Shown here: piece by piece, positions 15,888 through 25,054 of the stretch
Position numbering within the stretch: position 1 is the stretch's first letter
Layout of the letters: the number at the start of each line of letters is the position of its first letter
Source of the DNA: Stutzerimonas stutzeri
GTDB taxonomy: Bacteria > Pseudomonadota > Gammaproteobacteria > Pseudomonadales > Pseudomonadaceae
DNA length: 40,451 bases
Direction of reading: 5' to 3'
Assembly (NCBI GenBank): GCA_002387205.1
Contig: DGLA01000001.1
Coordinates: 237,186 to 277,636 of the forward strand
Program-made: the position numbers and the translations under genes
Notes under the pieces: model-generated
Seen by the model: only the letters and a program-made list of their open reading frames with translations
Database searches by the model: none
Told to the model about the DNA's origin: nothing

Positions 15888-17708
15888 TCAGGCGCCAGCC
15901 ATCTGCCTAATCGTAAATGCCCTTCGTCCAACCACCGTAAACCCAGTGGACTCCGATATTGACTGCTCAAAAACACGCCCGGCCTGCTCCAAGCGCAGAT
16001 AGCGCGTTGCGCATTTTTTATCCAAACAGTTGGCTTTGAACCCTACAGGGCTCTGGAAAACCAGCGGAGCCCTGCCAGTGCAAACCGGGCACTTTTCCAA
16101 AGCAAGAATCGCCTGGTTGTGACGTTCCAGGGCTGACGCTTGCGCAGTGGAGTTAGAGGAAACCAAAGCCTCCTTGAGCGCCGTCACTGCCTCCTCGGCC
16201 AAGGCCTCAGTAACAATCAGCTCATTTTGCTCTGAATTAACCTGAACCCCCGCAACCTGCTTTGCCTGTTCCAGCACCTTTTGCGGGATTTTTTGCAACG
16301 GCTGCGCATACGTAATCATAGCCATTCGGCAAAGCACCTGATCAACCAGCAAGCCAAAGCGCTCCGTGCAATACATGTCTGTGGGAGACAGCGGTATCCA
16401 CTGCTCTGGACAATAGGCTGCATCAATCTCCTGCCCCATTGCCGGCCAGGCGATAAACCGCTCCTTGCTCTGTGGAGTCACCTCAGGAGCAGGCGCATCA
16501 CTCAGCCAGGGCACAATGGTAAGCAATACGTCCTCTGGCGTTGAAAGGGCAGGAGAACTGCTAAGCAATTGCCACTCCAGCCCACGTTGCCGAAGAAGTA
16601 TGTGCCTTCCGGCCCAGACACCTTCGTCCTGGCCATTCAGATAAGGCAGCAGCGCCCTCCTCATGACCAGACCGGCGTAGCGAGAATAGACAGAAGCTAG
16701 AGATTGGTTCTGCCTGAAGCGCTCTGCCGGCGTGGCACGTTTGGCCTGTGTCACCTTGGCCAACTGATCCCACAAGATAGCCAGATGCCGGTAATGCTGA
16801 TCGTGACCAAGGATGTTGGTCATATGCAGCACACCTGTCACTTGTGCCTGCCGGCTGACCAACAAATACAGACCACTTTGCTGCAGGCCCGCAATCGTCT
16901 GGTACAAGCGTTCAAGCTTTTCAAGCGTTTCACCAAGCAACTTTGATGCGTTACTGGTTTCCTCTGCGCTGAATGTCATCCCCCACAAGCGGCAAATTTC
17001 TTCACGCAGACGGTAATCGACATTCTCCGCCTCATAGAAGCGCAGCGCCTGAATCAGCGTCGCCTGCAAGCCACGCAACTCCGCCAAGCGCGCGTGCAAA
17101 TAGCGTTCAATCTTATCCAGCAAGCGCGCATAGACACGATTCTCATAGATGCCATAGTCATCTTCGCTGAAGCGGGCCAGTACCTTCTTGGGGATCACGC
17201 CACTCAACGTCTGCCGCTGCCAGCACTCCGAGTGCGAGGCCAGATGCACCAGCGCCCCTTTGGCCAAACGACGTGCACGCCCGATATCAGCAACCTCATC
17301 CTCATAGTGAAGATCGAGGCGCGGACGCTGCGAGATGTGATGCAGATGCCCTTGCTTCACCACATCCAGAAGCCGCTCCTCAAAGGGCTGCAGATGGCTC
17401 TTGGCATCGATGATGGAAGCTGGCATCAAAGGAGACATCAAAGGCGCCTGCAGTGCCTCGGCATCAATCGTCGCAATGACCTTGCTCAGCAATTCCGTTG
17501 CCGCCGCCAGACTTTTTTGCGGCGGCGTAAAAGTGCAAGCCTCATCACCCAACTGGCAGCGCTGATCACCATCACTCACCAGCACACCCGTAAATACCGG
17601 TGTATGGCCATTAAATGCAGGCCCGTCATTCACAGACTGATAGCGACCGGGCTGAATGAGTGCCGGCAACTGCCGGCACTGCTCACCCGTAAAACGATCA
17701 AACCACAT
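15888..17708 (-). CDS. DUF2357-like protein with C-terminal zinc ribbon, partner of a McrB-like ATPase
   Basis: The product has 606 residues. The central segment around 180-215 ('RFSEDDYGIYENRVYARLLDKIERYL') has the 'YENR' signature and helical context of DUF2357 proteins, which commonly accompany McrB-type AAA+ proteins in place of McrC. C540, C543, C561 and C566 ('CPVC' ... 'CLDKKC') form a terminal zinc ribbon, probably for nucleic-acid binding. No clear PD-(D/E)xK nuclease motif is visible, unlike McrC or many DUF2357 proteins, so this may be an adaptor rather than the cutter. The start overlaps the stop of the McrB-like gene (TGATG), so translation is coupled. It is the last gene of the seven-gene operon. 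The DUF2357 assignment is moderately confident and rests on motif and context. Confidence 0.72.
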   Translation of the reverse strand: MWFDRFTGEQCRQLPALIQPGRYQSVNDGPAFNGHTPVFTGVLVSDGDQRCQLGDEACTFTPPQKSLAAATELLSKVIATIDAEALQAPLMSPLMPASIIDAKSHLQPFEERLLDVVKQGHLHHISQRPRLDLHYEDEVADIGRARRLAKGALVHLASHSECWQRQTLSGVIPKKVLARFSEDDYGIYENRVYARLLDKIERYLHARLAELRGLQATLIQALRFYEAENVDYRLREEICRLWGMTFSAEETSNASKLLGETLEKLERLYQTIAGLQQSGLYLLVSRQAQVTGVLHMTNILGHDQHYRHLAILWDQLAKVTQAKRATPAERFRQNQSLASVYSRYAGLVMRRALLPYLNGQDEGVWAGRHILLRQRGLEWQLLSSSPALSTPEDVLLTIVPWLSDAPAPEVTPQSKERFIAWPAMGQEIDAAYCPEQWIPLSPTDMYCTERFGLLVDQVLCRMAMITYAQPLQKIPQKVLEQAKQVAGVQVNSEQNELIVTEALAEEAVTALKEALVSSNSTAQASALERHNQAILALEKCPVCTGRAPLVFQSPVGFKANCLDKKCATRYLRLEQAGRVFEQSISESTGFTVVGRRAFTIRQMAGA

Positions 17709-20179
17709 CAGCTACGGCCATCCAGGCGACGAATATCAGCCTCCAACAGCTCCATAGACTTGCGCGGATCACCCGCCAGATCAGCGCTGATCCAGAAGTC
17801 CTCCAGAGCGCCTTTCAGATTGCGCAGCGTCTCGGCAGAAACGTTGTAGCGGCCGGTCACTTTGCCAGGGCGCATGATTCTCGTGGCCAACAAGTGGTCC
17901 AGCGCCTCCCCCGAAGAAGCCCCGCAAGCCAGCATGACAGGGATGAAATCCAGCGCCTGCTTTTCAAAGCGGTTCCCCCAGCCCAGCTCAAACTGACTGC
18001 CCAACTGTTCGGTGAAGGCATCGCCGGTCAGGTCCTTCAGTAGCTTGACGACCTCCTCCTTGCGCTCAGCACTTGCCTTGCCAAATGCCTTGCGCAAGGA
18101 GCGATAAGAGTAGTTGGCCGGCTCAAACGACTTGATCGTGAAGCGCTTATCCTGCTTGGGCAGAGTCATTACATGAGCACGATCATAGGTCTTGTCCGCC
18201 AGCTCATTGGTGGTTTCATCATGGTTCGCGGTACCAATAAACCAGACATTGGCTGGCACCCTGATCTTGCGGCCCTCGGCCAGCATCGCAGGTGCATTGG
18301 GCAACGACGTTTCCGAGAGGCTGATCAAGCGCTCATCGGGGTTGTTCTTCTCCAGGGCAGAGAGGAACTCGGCAAAGTATTGCTCAGGGCGCGACAGGTT
18401 CATCTCATCCAGCAGGATGATGTTGCAGGTGTCTTCCCAACGCGGGGTCTGCGCTTTGTATAGCGCCTGCAAGCAGTCCTTCTCGTAGAACCGTCGCTCA
18501 AAGGCGTTGTAATGACCAAGAAGATCATCCCGATCACGCCAACCGGCCTGTACTGAGATATCTGTGCAGAAGCCCCCCATAGCCTTGGCAAATGCCTTGG
18601 CCAAACTGGTCTTACCGGTACCACTGATACCCTGGAAGACATGCAGCTGGCTCATGGCCAAGCCCCCCAGCAACACGCGGATATCCTCGATCGGATAGAA
18701 CAGCTCTACAGGCTTTTCAGCCAGGGCAATCCGGTGTTGCAACTGCTCTGCAAACGTTTTGAGATCAGGCACCGCATCCAGATCCATGCGCGCCCTGAAA
18801 TCACGACCTGTATCCATCAGCGTCATTGCCGGGAATGGCGTCTGGGTCTTCTGGGCACTGGTCAGTTGCTCGATGCGGCTTTCCAGATCATTGATGTGCA
18901 CCGCGAGCGTATTTTTGTGTTGCTCCAGAACGCGCTTCTCACGCGCGACAGCCTCAAGCTCTGTAGCCGCGACACGCTTGCCGCTCAACTCACGACGCAG
19001 CTCATCCCGCTCAGGGCGTAGCTCAGCTACTTCTCTTTCAAGATCAGCCTTGCTGTCACGCAGGTAGTCATTATCGCGCTGCAATTGCGCCGTATCCGAT
19101 TGCTCCAGGCTGCGCTTGAGTTCACGGTTTTCCTGACGCAGCGCTTCCAGTTGCTGCAGGATCTCAGCTCCGGATACTTCGCCCAGGGATTGCTTGAGCT
19201 CCTGAATATCGAGCAGCTGCTCCTTGAGTTCATTCGCCTTGCTCCAGGCCCGCTCACGCTGCTCTTCCAGCTTGGCAACAACCTGGTGATGATTCGCCCG
19301 CTCGGATGCCATTTCCTCATCCAGACGCTGCTGCAAGGCCTTTTCCTCTGCCTGGATATCCGCCCACTCACGATCCAGGCGGCTACGCGCACGATCTAAC
19401 TCAACCACTTTCTGCTTGATGTCGTGCTCACGCTGATCAAGCAACCTGACACGTTCAGCCTCTGCCTCCGTGCAACTGAACTTGACCTCCGCCAGCCGCC
19501 TTGCTGCCTGGGAAATTTCACCGTCGAGCTGGTGCTTGTCTTCGCGCAACGACTGAAGATCCGCTTCATGCTGACGCACCTGCTGACGCTGTTGCGCCTC
19601 CAGCTTACGTAAAGCCGCTTCGTTTTCCGCAACAAAGCCGGCTTGCGCATTGGCCTCTCGCATATTCAGGGAACGCTCGGCCTCCAAATTTTCGGCCATC
19701 TTCAGCGCCAATTCCTGCTGAGCCTCAAGCAGCTTGTCCCACTCAGCCTTGAGCTCAGCTTTCTCTGCATCCAGTCCGGAGCGGACGGCCACAAGCGCTT
19801 CCTGTTCGGCTACCTGCGCCAGTGCCGCCACCTCGGCAGTTTCAGCTAATTTGCTGGCAGCAGCCCACCGCTCGGCATATTCGTCATGCAAACGCTCCTT
19901 GAAGCGCACCAACTCCTTGCAGAGCGTGGCGAATTGCTCAATCCAGCGAACCAGATCACTGTCGCCCTCAAAACGCTCGCAGACGCCGCGCAACCACTCA
20001 CGCTCGACAGAAATATCCAGTGTCATGTCAAAGGACTGATAGGCCTTGGAAGCGTTCTCGAAAGAAGCGCTCAATACATTCACTTGCTGCTCCACTGAAG
20101 CACGGGCCATACCGGCCGCAGACGGTGCCGCTGCTGGGATTTGCTGTGGACCAAACTTGTTCGAGCTTTTCTTGCCCAT
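17708..20179 (-). CDS. McrB-like AAA+ NTPase with long N-terminal coiled coil
   Basis: The 823-residue protein has a near-continuous coiled coil over residues about 85-440, rich in Glu, Arg, Gln and Leu heptads, in place of a DNA-binding domain. From about 460 comes a McrB-type AAA+ module: Walker A 'GISGTGKTS' (517-525), Walker B with the McrB-family extension 'ILLDEMNLSRPEQYFAEF' (from 589), sensor I 'WFIGTANHDETT' (from 646) and 'YDRAHVM' with a likely arginine finger (665-671). McrB proteins form hexameric rings that drive restriction nucleases. The ATG at 20179 overlaps the previous stop (TAATG) and has AGGA nine bases before it; an in-frame ATG at 20188 is a less likely start. The coiled coil may be a sensor or a spacer that oligomerises the complex. 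Confidence 0.88.
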   Translation of the reverse strand: MGKKSSNKFGPQQIPAAAPSAAGMARASVEQQVNVLSASFENASKAYQSFDMTLDISVEREWLRGVCERFEGDSDLVRWIEQFATLCKELVRFKERLHDEYAERWAAASKLAETAEVAALAQVAEQEALVAVRSGLDAEKAELKAEWDKLLEAQQELALKMAENLEAERSLNMREANAQAGFVAENEAALRKLEAQQRQQVRQHEADLQSLREDKHQLDGEISQAARRLAEVKFSCTEAEAERVRLLDQREHDIKQKVVELDRARSRLDREWADIQAEEKALQQRLDEEMASERANHHQVVAKLEEQRERAWSKANELKEQLLDIQELKQSLGEVSGAEILQQLEALRQENRELKRSLEQSDTAQLQRDNDYLRDSKADLEREVAELRPERDELRRELSGKRVAATELEAVAREKRVLEQHKNTLAVHINDLESRIEQLTSAQKTQTPFPAMTLMDTGRDFRARMDLDAVPDLKTFAEQLQHRIALAEKPVELFYPIEDIRVLLGGLAMSQLHVFQGISGTGKTSLAKAFAKAMGGFCTDISVQAGWRDRDDLLGHYNAFERRFYEKDCLQALYKAQTPRWEDTCNIILLDEMNLSRPEQYFAEFLSALEKNNPDERLISLSETSLPNAPAMLAEGRKIRVPANVWFIGTANHDETTNELADKTYDRAHVMTLPKQDKRFTIKSFEPANYSYRSLRKAFGKASAERKEEVVKLLKDLTGDAFTEQLGSQFELGWGNRFEKQALDFIPVMLACGASSGEALDHLLATRIMRPGKVTGRYNVSAETLRNLKGALEDFWISADLAGDPRKSMELLEADIRRLDGRS

Positions 20180-21669
20180 TACATCCATTCCTTAAAAAAT
20201 TCGGTGAAGCCCAGCGCGTACTGGATGTTATCCAGCGTTTCCTCATAGGTGAGGGGGGCGACTTCTCGTCCGGTAAAGCGGCTCTGCGCATGGCTGCTGC
20301 GGTTACGCAAATCCGCAAGCAGCAACAGCCTGTCAAGTTGCAGCTCGCGAGCTAACAGCGTCTTGAACGGGTGCCCAGAGTGGTTGAGCGTTCCCATTGC
20401 TGCAGCAAACAGCAAAGCTTTGAGAGAATCGCTTGGCCGGGAACAAGCCCGAATAACCTGGCCAATCTTTTGCCCAGCCAGCGTACTGATAACCCCCGAG
20501 GTAAAGGCCGGTAACTGCAAGGCTGATAGCAAGCGCTCATTAAGCTCTCGATTAACGATTTTCTGTTTGGGCAGATGCCCTGCTTCAACTGGATATTGGT
20601 GAATCAACCACTGCATGAGGACCTCAAGCAGTTTCTGGCACTCCATCACTGCAGCATCCAGTTCCTGCTCACTCTGGTCGCCTTGTTCCAGCTTGTTCAT
20701 ACGCAGTAGCAGGGCTGCCAAATGCCGCTTGATATCCGGTTGCCGCGCCGCCCAGGGGTATTCCGTGAGCACCTGCATATCCGCCTGCTGGCGCATGGCC
20801 TGCAGCCACTGCTCAACCGTCTGATCATCCGCACGCGGAACAGAAACCAAAGGCTGTAAATGGTTGAGCAGGTACTTGTTACCCCCCTCAGTCTGCTCCC
20901 GCAAAGCATCCTGTAACCACCAGGCGTTGGCTCGCAGCGCAAACGGATCGTCGACTGCCCACAGCTCCAGCCCCTCGTCATCAGGCTTGGCCCAGAGCAG
21001 TACCCTTGCAGGCTTGGCGGTATCATCCAGCCGCTGCACACCAGACAACTTAAGGAATTGCGGGAACTGGCCGCTATCGAGCTGCCGAGCTGCCCGGCAA
21101 TCATCCCGATAGTCGCGATAAGCTATCGCCAGCGCCTCATGATCCAACGTCGGCAGTGATGACTTGCCCGCCGCCATCACAAACGGCCGGATTGACTTGC
21201 CGCTTTTCCGCTCCCCTTTGAATACGGGATAGCGTTGCAGCGGATCTTCGGGCTCGATCGAATCAAGCTGCTCAGCGAAGCGTGGCCAGAACTGACCACT
21301 GATAGCATCCTGGAACAGATAACCAGCCTTCAGGTTGTCATCCTCAACAGACTCACCATCCAGCAGTTGCTCGCCTTTTTCAGTCAGCCCACGGGCACTA
21401 TCAGTCAGCCAGCCGTTACTCACCCCTTGAGCCAGTATCAGCTTGATCAGATTGACATGCAGCCCGGTCAACTCAGCGATTGCCTCCGCTTGCGTCAACT
21501 GTGCCCGGATCAACCCCAGCACAGCGCGCTGGAACAGATTCAACTGAGCCTCTTTTGCCTCGGGATAAAGCACGCGATGAACCAGCACCGGCCACAACAA
21601 GGGCCTGGCCTCGCCGCGAGGCTTTTCAGCAAACTGCAGATAAATACCGGTTTCAGCGAATGCAGCCAT
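20179..21669 (-). CDS. Protein with a possible winged helix and a C-terminal HEPN-like motif
   Basis: The family is not recognised with confidence. The 496-residue product begins at the ATG at 21669, which has a GGGTGAG ribosome site and overlaps the helicase 3' end by 17 bases; the longer frame to 21759 is a shadow. Residues about 55-110 ('LTQAEAIAELTGLHVNLIKLI' ... 'GLTEKGEQLL') look like a winged helix. The C-terminal 150 residues are helical, and 'LADLRNRSSHAQS' carries R455-x4-H460, the arrangement of the HEPN catalytic motif (Rx4-6H). If genuine, it would make this the operon's RNase or nuclease effector. HEPN-like folds are also used as non-catalytic scaffolds, so this is a hypothesis. 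Coupling to both neighbours implies one complex. Confidence 0.72.
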   Translation of the reverse strand: MAAFAETGIYLQFAEKPRGEARPLLWPVLVHRVLYPEAKEAQLNLFQRAVLGLIRAQLTQAEAIAELTGLHVNLIKLILAQGVSNGWLTDSARGLTEKGEQLLDGESVEDDNLKAGYLFQDAISGQFWPRFAEQLDSIEPEDPLQRYPVFKGERKSGKSIRPFVMAAGKSSLPTLDHEALAIAYRDYRDDCRAARQLDSGQFPQFLKLSGVQRLDDTAKPARVLLWAKPDDEGLELWAVDDPFALRANAWWLQDALREQTEGGNKYLLNHLQPLVSVPRADDQTVEQWLQAMRQQADMQVLTEYPWAARQPDIKRHLAALLLRMNKLEQGDQSEQELDAAVMECQKLLEVLMQWLIHQYPVEAGHLPKQKIVNRELNERLLSALQLPAFTSGVISTLAGQKIGQVIRACSRPSDSLKALLFAAAMGTLNHSGHPFKTLLARELQLDRLLLLADLRNRSSHAQSRFTGREVAPLTYEETLDNIQYALGFTEFFKEWM

Positions 21670-24600
21670 GCTCACCCCCACACAGCTGATAAAAAGCAGC
21701 CAGAGCTGGTACAGCCTCTTGTGCATCCGGGTTACTGGCCAAAGCAGCATCCCCGACACAAATCAGCATCTGCCTTTGCCGGCTCATGGCCACGTTCATG
21801 CGGTTTGGCAAACGCAGGAAACCAAACTGACGGTTCAGTTGCAGCTCACGCTCATCCCCCTCGCTGGCAGCAGCTCGCACCGAGCGATTGGGCTGGAAAC
21901 TGCGCACGCAAGACAGCAGCACCACATCGAACTCCTTGCCCTGGAAGGCGTCCACCGAGCCAACCCGCAAGCGTTCCTCTGCAACCACGCTTCCATCTGC
22001 CTGCACCTTGCGGGTCAACTTGAACTGCTCATGCGGCTCGTAGCCCCCCTCGCGCTTTACCATCAAGGGAGTACCGTCGATTTTCTGCTGAGCGAGCTTC
22101 TCCATGATCAGATCGCGCTGTGCCGCGTAGAAAGTAATGATGCCAACAGACAACGCCTCACCGCCGGCCTGCATCAGCTTTACCACTTCGTCAGCAATGC
22201 GCTGCGCCTCAATCTCTCGAACCCGGCTAGTTCCCCGGCGCTGATCACGCCCCTGTACCGCCGGCACATCAATCCACTGACAAACATGGCCACGGTAGGA
22301 CTCCGCCAGCGGCCCCAGCCTGGAAAGCAGCTCCTGGCTGAATACAAACGCCTCTGCCGGCCTGCCGGAATGCAGAACCCCCAGGTTTTCACATTCGTAG
22401 AAGTGCTTACTGACAAAGTTGCCCAAGAACGGATGCATGCGGAACTGGGTATCAAGCATCACCACACGGCGAATCGAATCCTGCTTTTCCAAATCCTGTA
22501 GCTTGACCCGCATACGCTCGAAAAGACTGGATCGGAAAGCCGCCAGTTGCAGTTCGGTCAGTTCATGCTCCTCCTGTAACTGCCCCTCGATATCCGGCTC
22601 AAGCATGTGCGGGAGCTGGCGGTCATCGCCCACCAGAACAATCCGCCGCTTGGCCATGGACATCGGAATAAACAGATCCAATGGATTGGCCCGTGCTGCC
22701 TCGTCGATGACAACCGTATCGAACTCGATATCCGAGTTGGAGCTAGTGGATACCTCTTTCAACATTTCCATCTGCTTGCCCGCAGCCTGCTGGCAGGTTG
22801 CACCGACCACCATCGAATACTCATTGACCACAGCCCGCGCAGCGGAACGATCGGACTCCAGACTATCGACCAGTTGCTCCAAGACCCATGCAACCCCCTG
22901 CTTGCGCTTGGCCATGCGGTCTTCCAGATAGCGATCCACCTCATCAAGCAGCGCTAGGCCATCAGGGTCTACCTGGCGTTTCAGCGCAGCCGGCCGGTAA
23001 TCCGGCAAGTGCTGATCAAGCAACAGATCCTTCCAGATCTTCAGAGCCTGAAGGGTCGCCGGCTCAACGTGCGAGCTGTCGGCAAGTTCTTCCAGCAGGC
23101 GCAGCAGCTCCGGGGCCACACCTTTTTCATGGCGCTTGAGCCAGCTCAGCAGATCCCAGGCACGCTCGCCGCCATCATCGGTAAAGGCAGCAACCTCGAC
23201 ACGCAGAGCACGGATACGCCTGAGCAGCTGAGAGGGAGGCAGACCTCCCGCAGCTGTAGCCGGCGCTTGACCGGCAAGCGTATCGATATACTCCTCGAAC
23301 TGACTTTCAAGCCGGGGCGGCAATGCCAGGCCGCTTTGCTCCAGTTCACGCAAGTCATGCAAAAGGCGCTGGAACTCATCCGCCTGCTGTGCAGGGCCGG
23401 TACTCGCTACCCGGGCAAGGGCCAACCTCGCGGAAATGGCCCGCAACTGCTCAAGCTCAGGGAAGCGGCTGTATTCCTGCGCAATCTTGCGGTGCAAATG
23501 AGCCGCCTGGCGTTCCAGCCAAGGCTCAATCAAAGCCGCCTGATCACTCTCGCCGTGCTTGCCGCCCACCCGCGCGCCAGGTAAGCCGAATACATCGCTA
23601 CGCTCCAGTGCATTGTCGACGGCATCATGCTGAAAACTGCTGACCAGTACCTGCGCCGCAATATTCTGCTTCTCCGCTCGCTCACCCAGACAACGCTGCA
23701 ATGCTGCAATAACCTGGGTTTTACCGGTACCAGGAGGGCCGATGATGATTGCCAGATCAGGGGTATTGAGCGCGCAATCCAGCGCCAGCGCCTGCTTCTC
23801 GGTCGGCTTGCCACCCTTGAAAGACTCCAGCACGTATGGGGTCAGCCCGCTGATCGGGCGTCGTCGCGCAGCAGGAACCGCAACCCCTTCCAGCAGCCAT
23901 TTCAATTGCGGCAGCCGCTTGCCCGAGTCAATCGACTGCTTGGCTGCCAAGCGACGCTTACCCATCGAACGTTGGCCGGCAAGAGACAGATACAACCAGC
24001 CCTCCCCCGCTTTCGGTCGGATGTTGGTCTTACCCGCCGCCTGTTTGAAAATCACGCAATCTGGCTCGAAGCGAATAGTCCCCCGCGGAGCATTGGCAGT
24101 CCTTTGAGCCTTCTCGGATGAAAGCTCTTCCAGCCAGTCCGGGCGCTGATCGCCCAGATCAAACTGATCATTGCTGCTCAGCTCCAGATCGCGCCAGCGC
24201 TCGCGGAACGCCTGATACTGCTCCTGCGACTTGGGAATAAGACGCCAGGCATTGCCACGCCCCTCCTGAAAGCCGTGGCACTCGGCGTAAGCCAGAGAAC
24301 CCAAACTTTCTGCCTGCTCTAAAGCTCTTTGCCACTCTTTATCGTTGTAAAGATTCCAGAGTTCGAGATAGCTGGCGTTGTCACGCAGCGCCGCACTCAG
24401 CAGAGCCTGCTGACTGGCACTGCCGAGTGCAGCCGCAACAGAGGCATCCTTGAATTCAAATTGGCCAAGCAGGATGGAGAATGCACCATCACGATGGGTA
24501 TGACGGTTAACACGCTTGAGCAGAAAACTGCCATCCTGGCGCTGCTCGACATCGGCACGCCAGCCATTACCCAGCAACTGAAAACCGCCCTTGCTAGCGG

Positions 24601-25048
24601 TATTGCTGAAGCGAGCAACCGTCAGCCAGTCACCCTCGGCCAGGCCCTGCACCACAAAGTGCTCGACAAACCAGCGACAGGCCAGTTCAACAGTGCTGTC
24701 GGCAATTTCGTGCTTGGCGTGTAGATCCTCAGCAAGCAGCTCATCAACGCCAAGTTCAAGCTGCATTGCCGTTACTTCAACCGGTGCGCAGTATTGCACC
24801 AGCAGCTTGTTCTTCTTCGTACCGGTCAACAACCAGCGGGTCTGATCACGCAGGGCCAGACGGCCAAACATTTCGGCATCGGCCTGGGTGCAACTGACGC
24901 GGATGCGCACATCCCCCTGAACCGCCAACCAGTCATCCTGGTAGCGCTGAAGGAAAATCGCCTGTCCGTCCTGCAAGGCATCCACGGACTCATCTGTAGA
25001 AAGCGCCAGCACATCGGCTGACAGCATGGGGAAATCTTTAAATTCCAT
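21653..25048 (-). CDS. Superfamily 1 DNA/RNA helicase of the Dna2/NAM7 (AAA_11/AAA_12) type
   Basis: The 1131-residue protein carries all the SF1B helicase motifs in order: Walker A 'GPPGTGKTQ' (437-445), motif II 'VVIDEAARANPLDLF' (DEAA at 782-785), motif III 'GDDRQLPH' (807-814), motif IV 'QFRMHP' (868-873), motif V 'VDAFQGKEFDVVLLS' (1032-1046) and motif VI 'MNVAMSRQRQML' (1084-1095). Between motifs I and II lies a large insertion (about 490-745) with helical character. The first 400 residues form one or more domains I do not recognise. It should translocate on or unwind nucleic acid using ATP. It starts six bases after the kinase stop with a GGTGG ribosome site. It is the largest component of the operon. 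Confidence 0.9.
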   Translation of the reverse strand: MEFKDFPMLSADVLALSTDESVDALQDGQAIFLQRYQDDWLAVQGDVRIRVSCTQADAEMFGRLALRDQTRWLLTGTKKNKLLVQYCAPVEVTAMQLELGVDELLAEDLHAKHEIADSTVELACRWFVEHFVVQGLAEGDWLTVARFSNTASKGGFQLLGNGWRADVEQRQDGSFLLKRVNRHTHRDGAFSILLGQFEFKDASVAAALGSASQQALLSAALRDNASYLELWNLYNDKEWQRALEQAESLGSLAYAECHGFQEGRGNAWRLIPKSQEQYQAFRERWRDLELSSNDQFDLGDQRPDWLEELSSEKAQRTANAPRGTIRFEPDCVIFKQAAGKTNIRPKAGEGWLYLSLAGQRSMGKRRLAAKQSIDSGKRLPQLKWLLEGVAVPAARRRPISGLTPYVLESFKGGKPTEKQALALDCALNTPDLAIIIGPPGTGKTQVIAALQRCLGERAEKQNIAAQVLVSSFQHDAVDNALERSDVFGLPGARVGGKHGESDQAALIEPWLERQAAHLHRKIAQEYSRFPELEQLRAISARLALARVASTGPAQQADEFQRLLHDLRELEQSGLALPPRLESQFEEYIDTLAGQAPATAAGGLPPSQLLRRIRALRVEVAAFTDDGGERAWDLLSWLKRHEKGVAPELLRLLEELADSSHVEPATLQALKIWKDLLLDQHLPDYRPAALKRQVDPDGLALLDEVDRYLEDRMAKRKQGVAWVLEQLVDSLESDRSAARAVVNEYSMVVGATCQQAAGKQMEMLKEVSTSSNSDIEFDTVVIDEAARANPLDLFIPMSMAKRRIVLVGDDRQLPHMLEPDIEGQLQEEHELTELQLAAFRSSLFERMRVKLQDLEKQDSIRRVVMLDTQFRMHPFLGNFVSKHFYECENLGVLHSGRPAEAFVFSQELLSRLGPLAESYRGHVCQWIDVPAVQGRDQRRGTSRVREIEAQRIADEVVKLMQAGGEALSVGIITFYAAQRDLIMEKLAQQKIDGTPLMVKREGGYEPHEQFKLTRKVQADGSVVAEERLRVGSVDAFQGKEFDVVLLSCVRSFQPNRSVRAAASEGDERELQLNRQFGFLRLPNRMNVAMSRQRQMLICVGDAALASNPDAQEAVPALAAFYQLCGGEHGCIR

Positions 25049-25054
25049 TTGCTA

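Noticed and set aside
15751..16002. Continuation of the integrase reading frame to 16002
   Set aside because: The translation has no integrase features beyond the nucleophile region and overlaps the conserved zinc-ribbon end of the opposing DUF2357-like gene.
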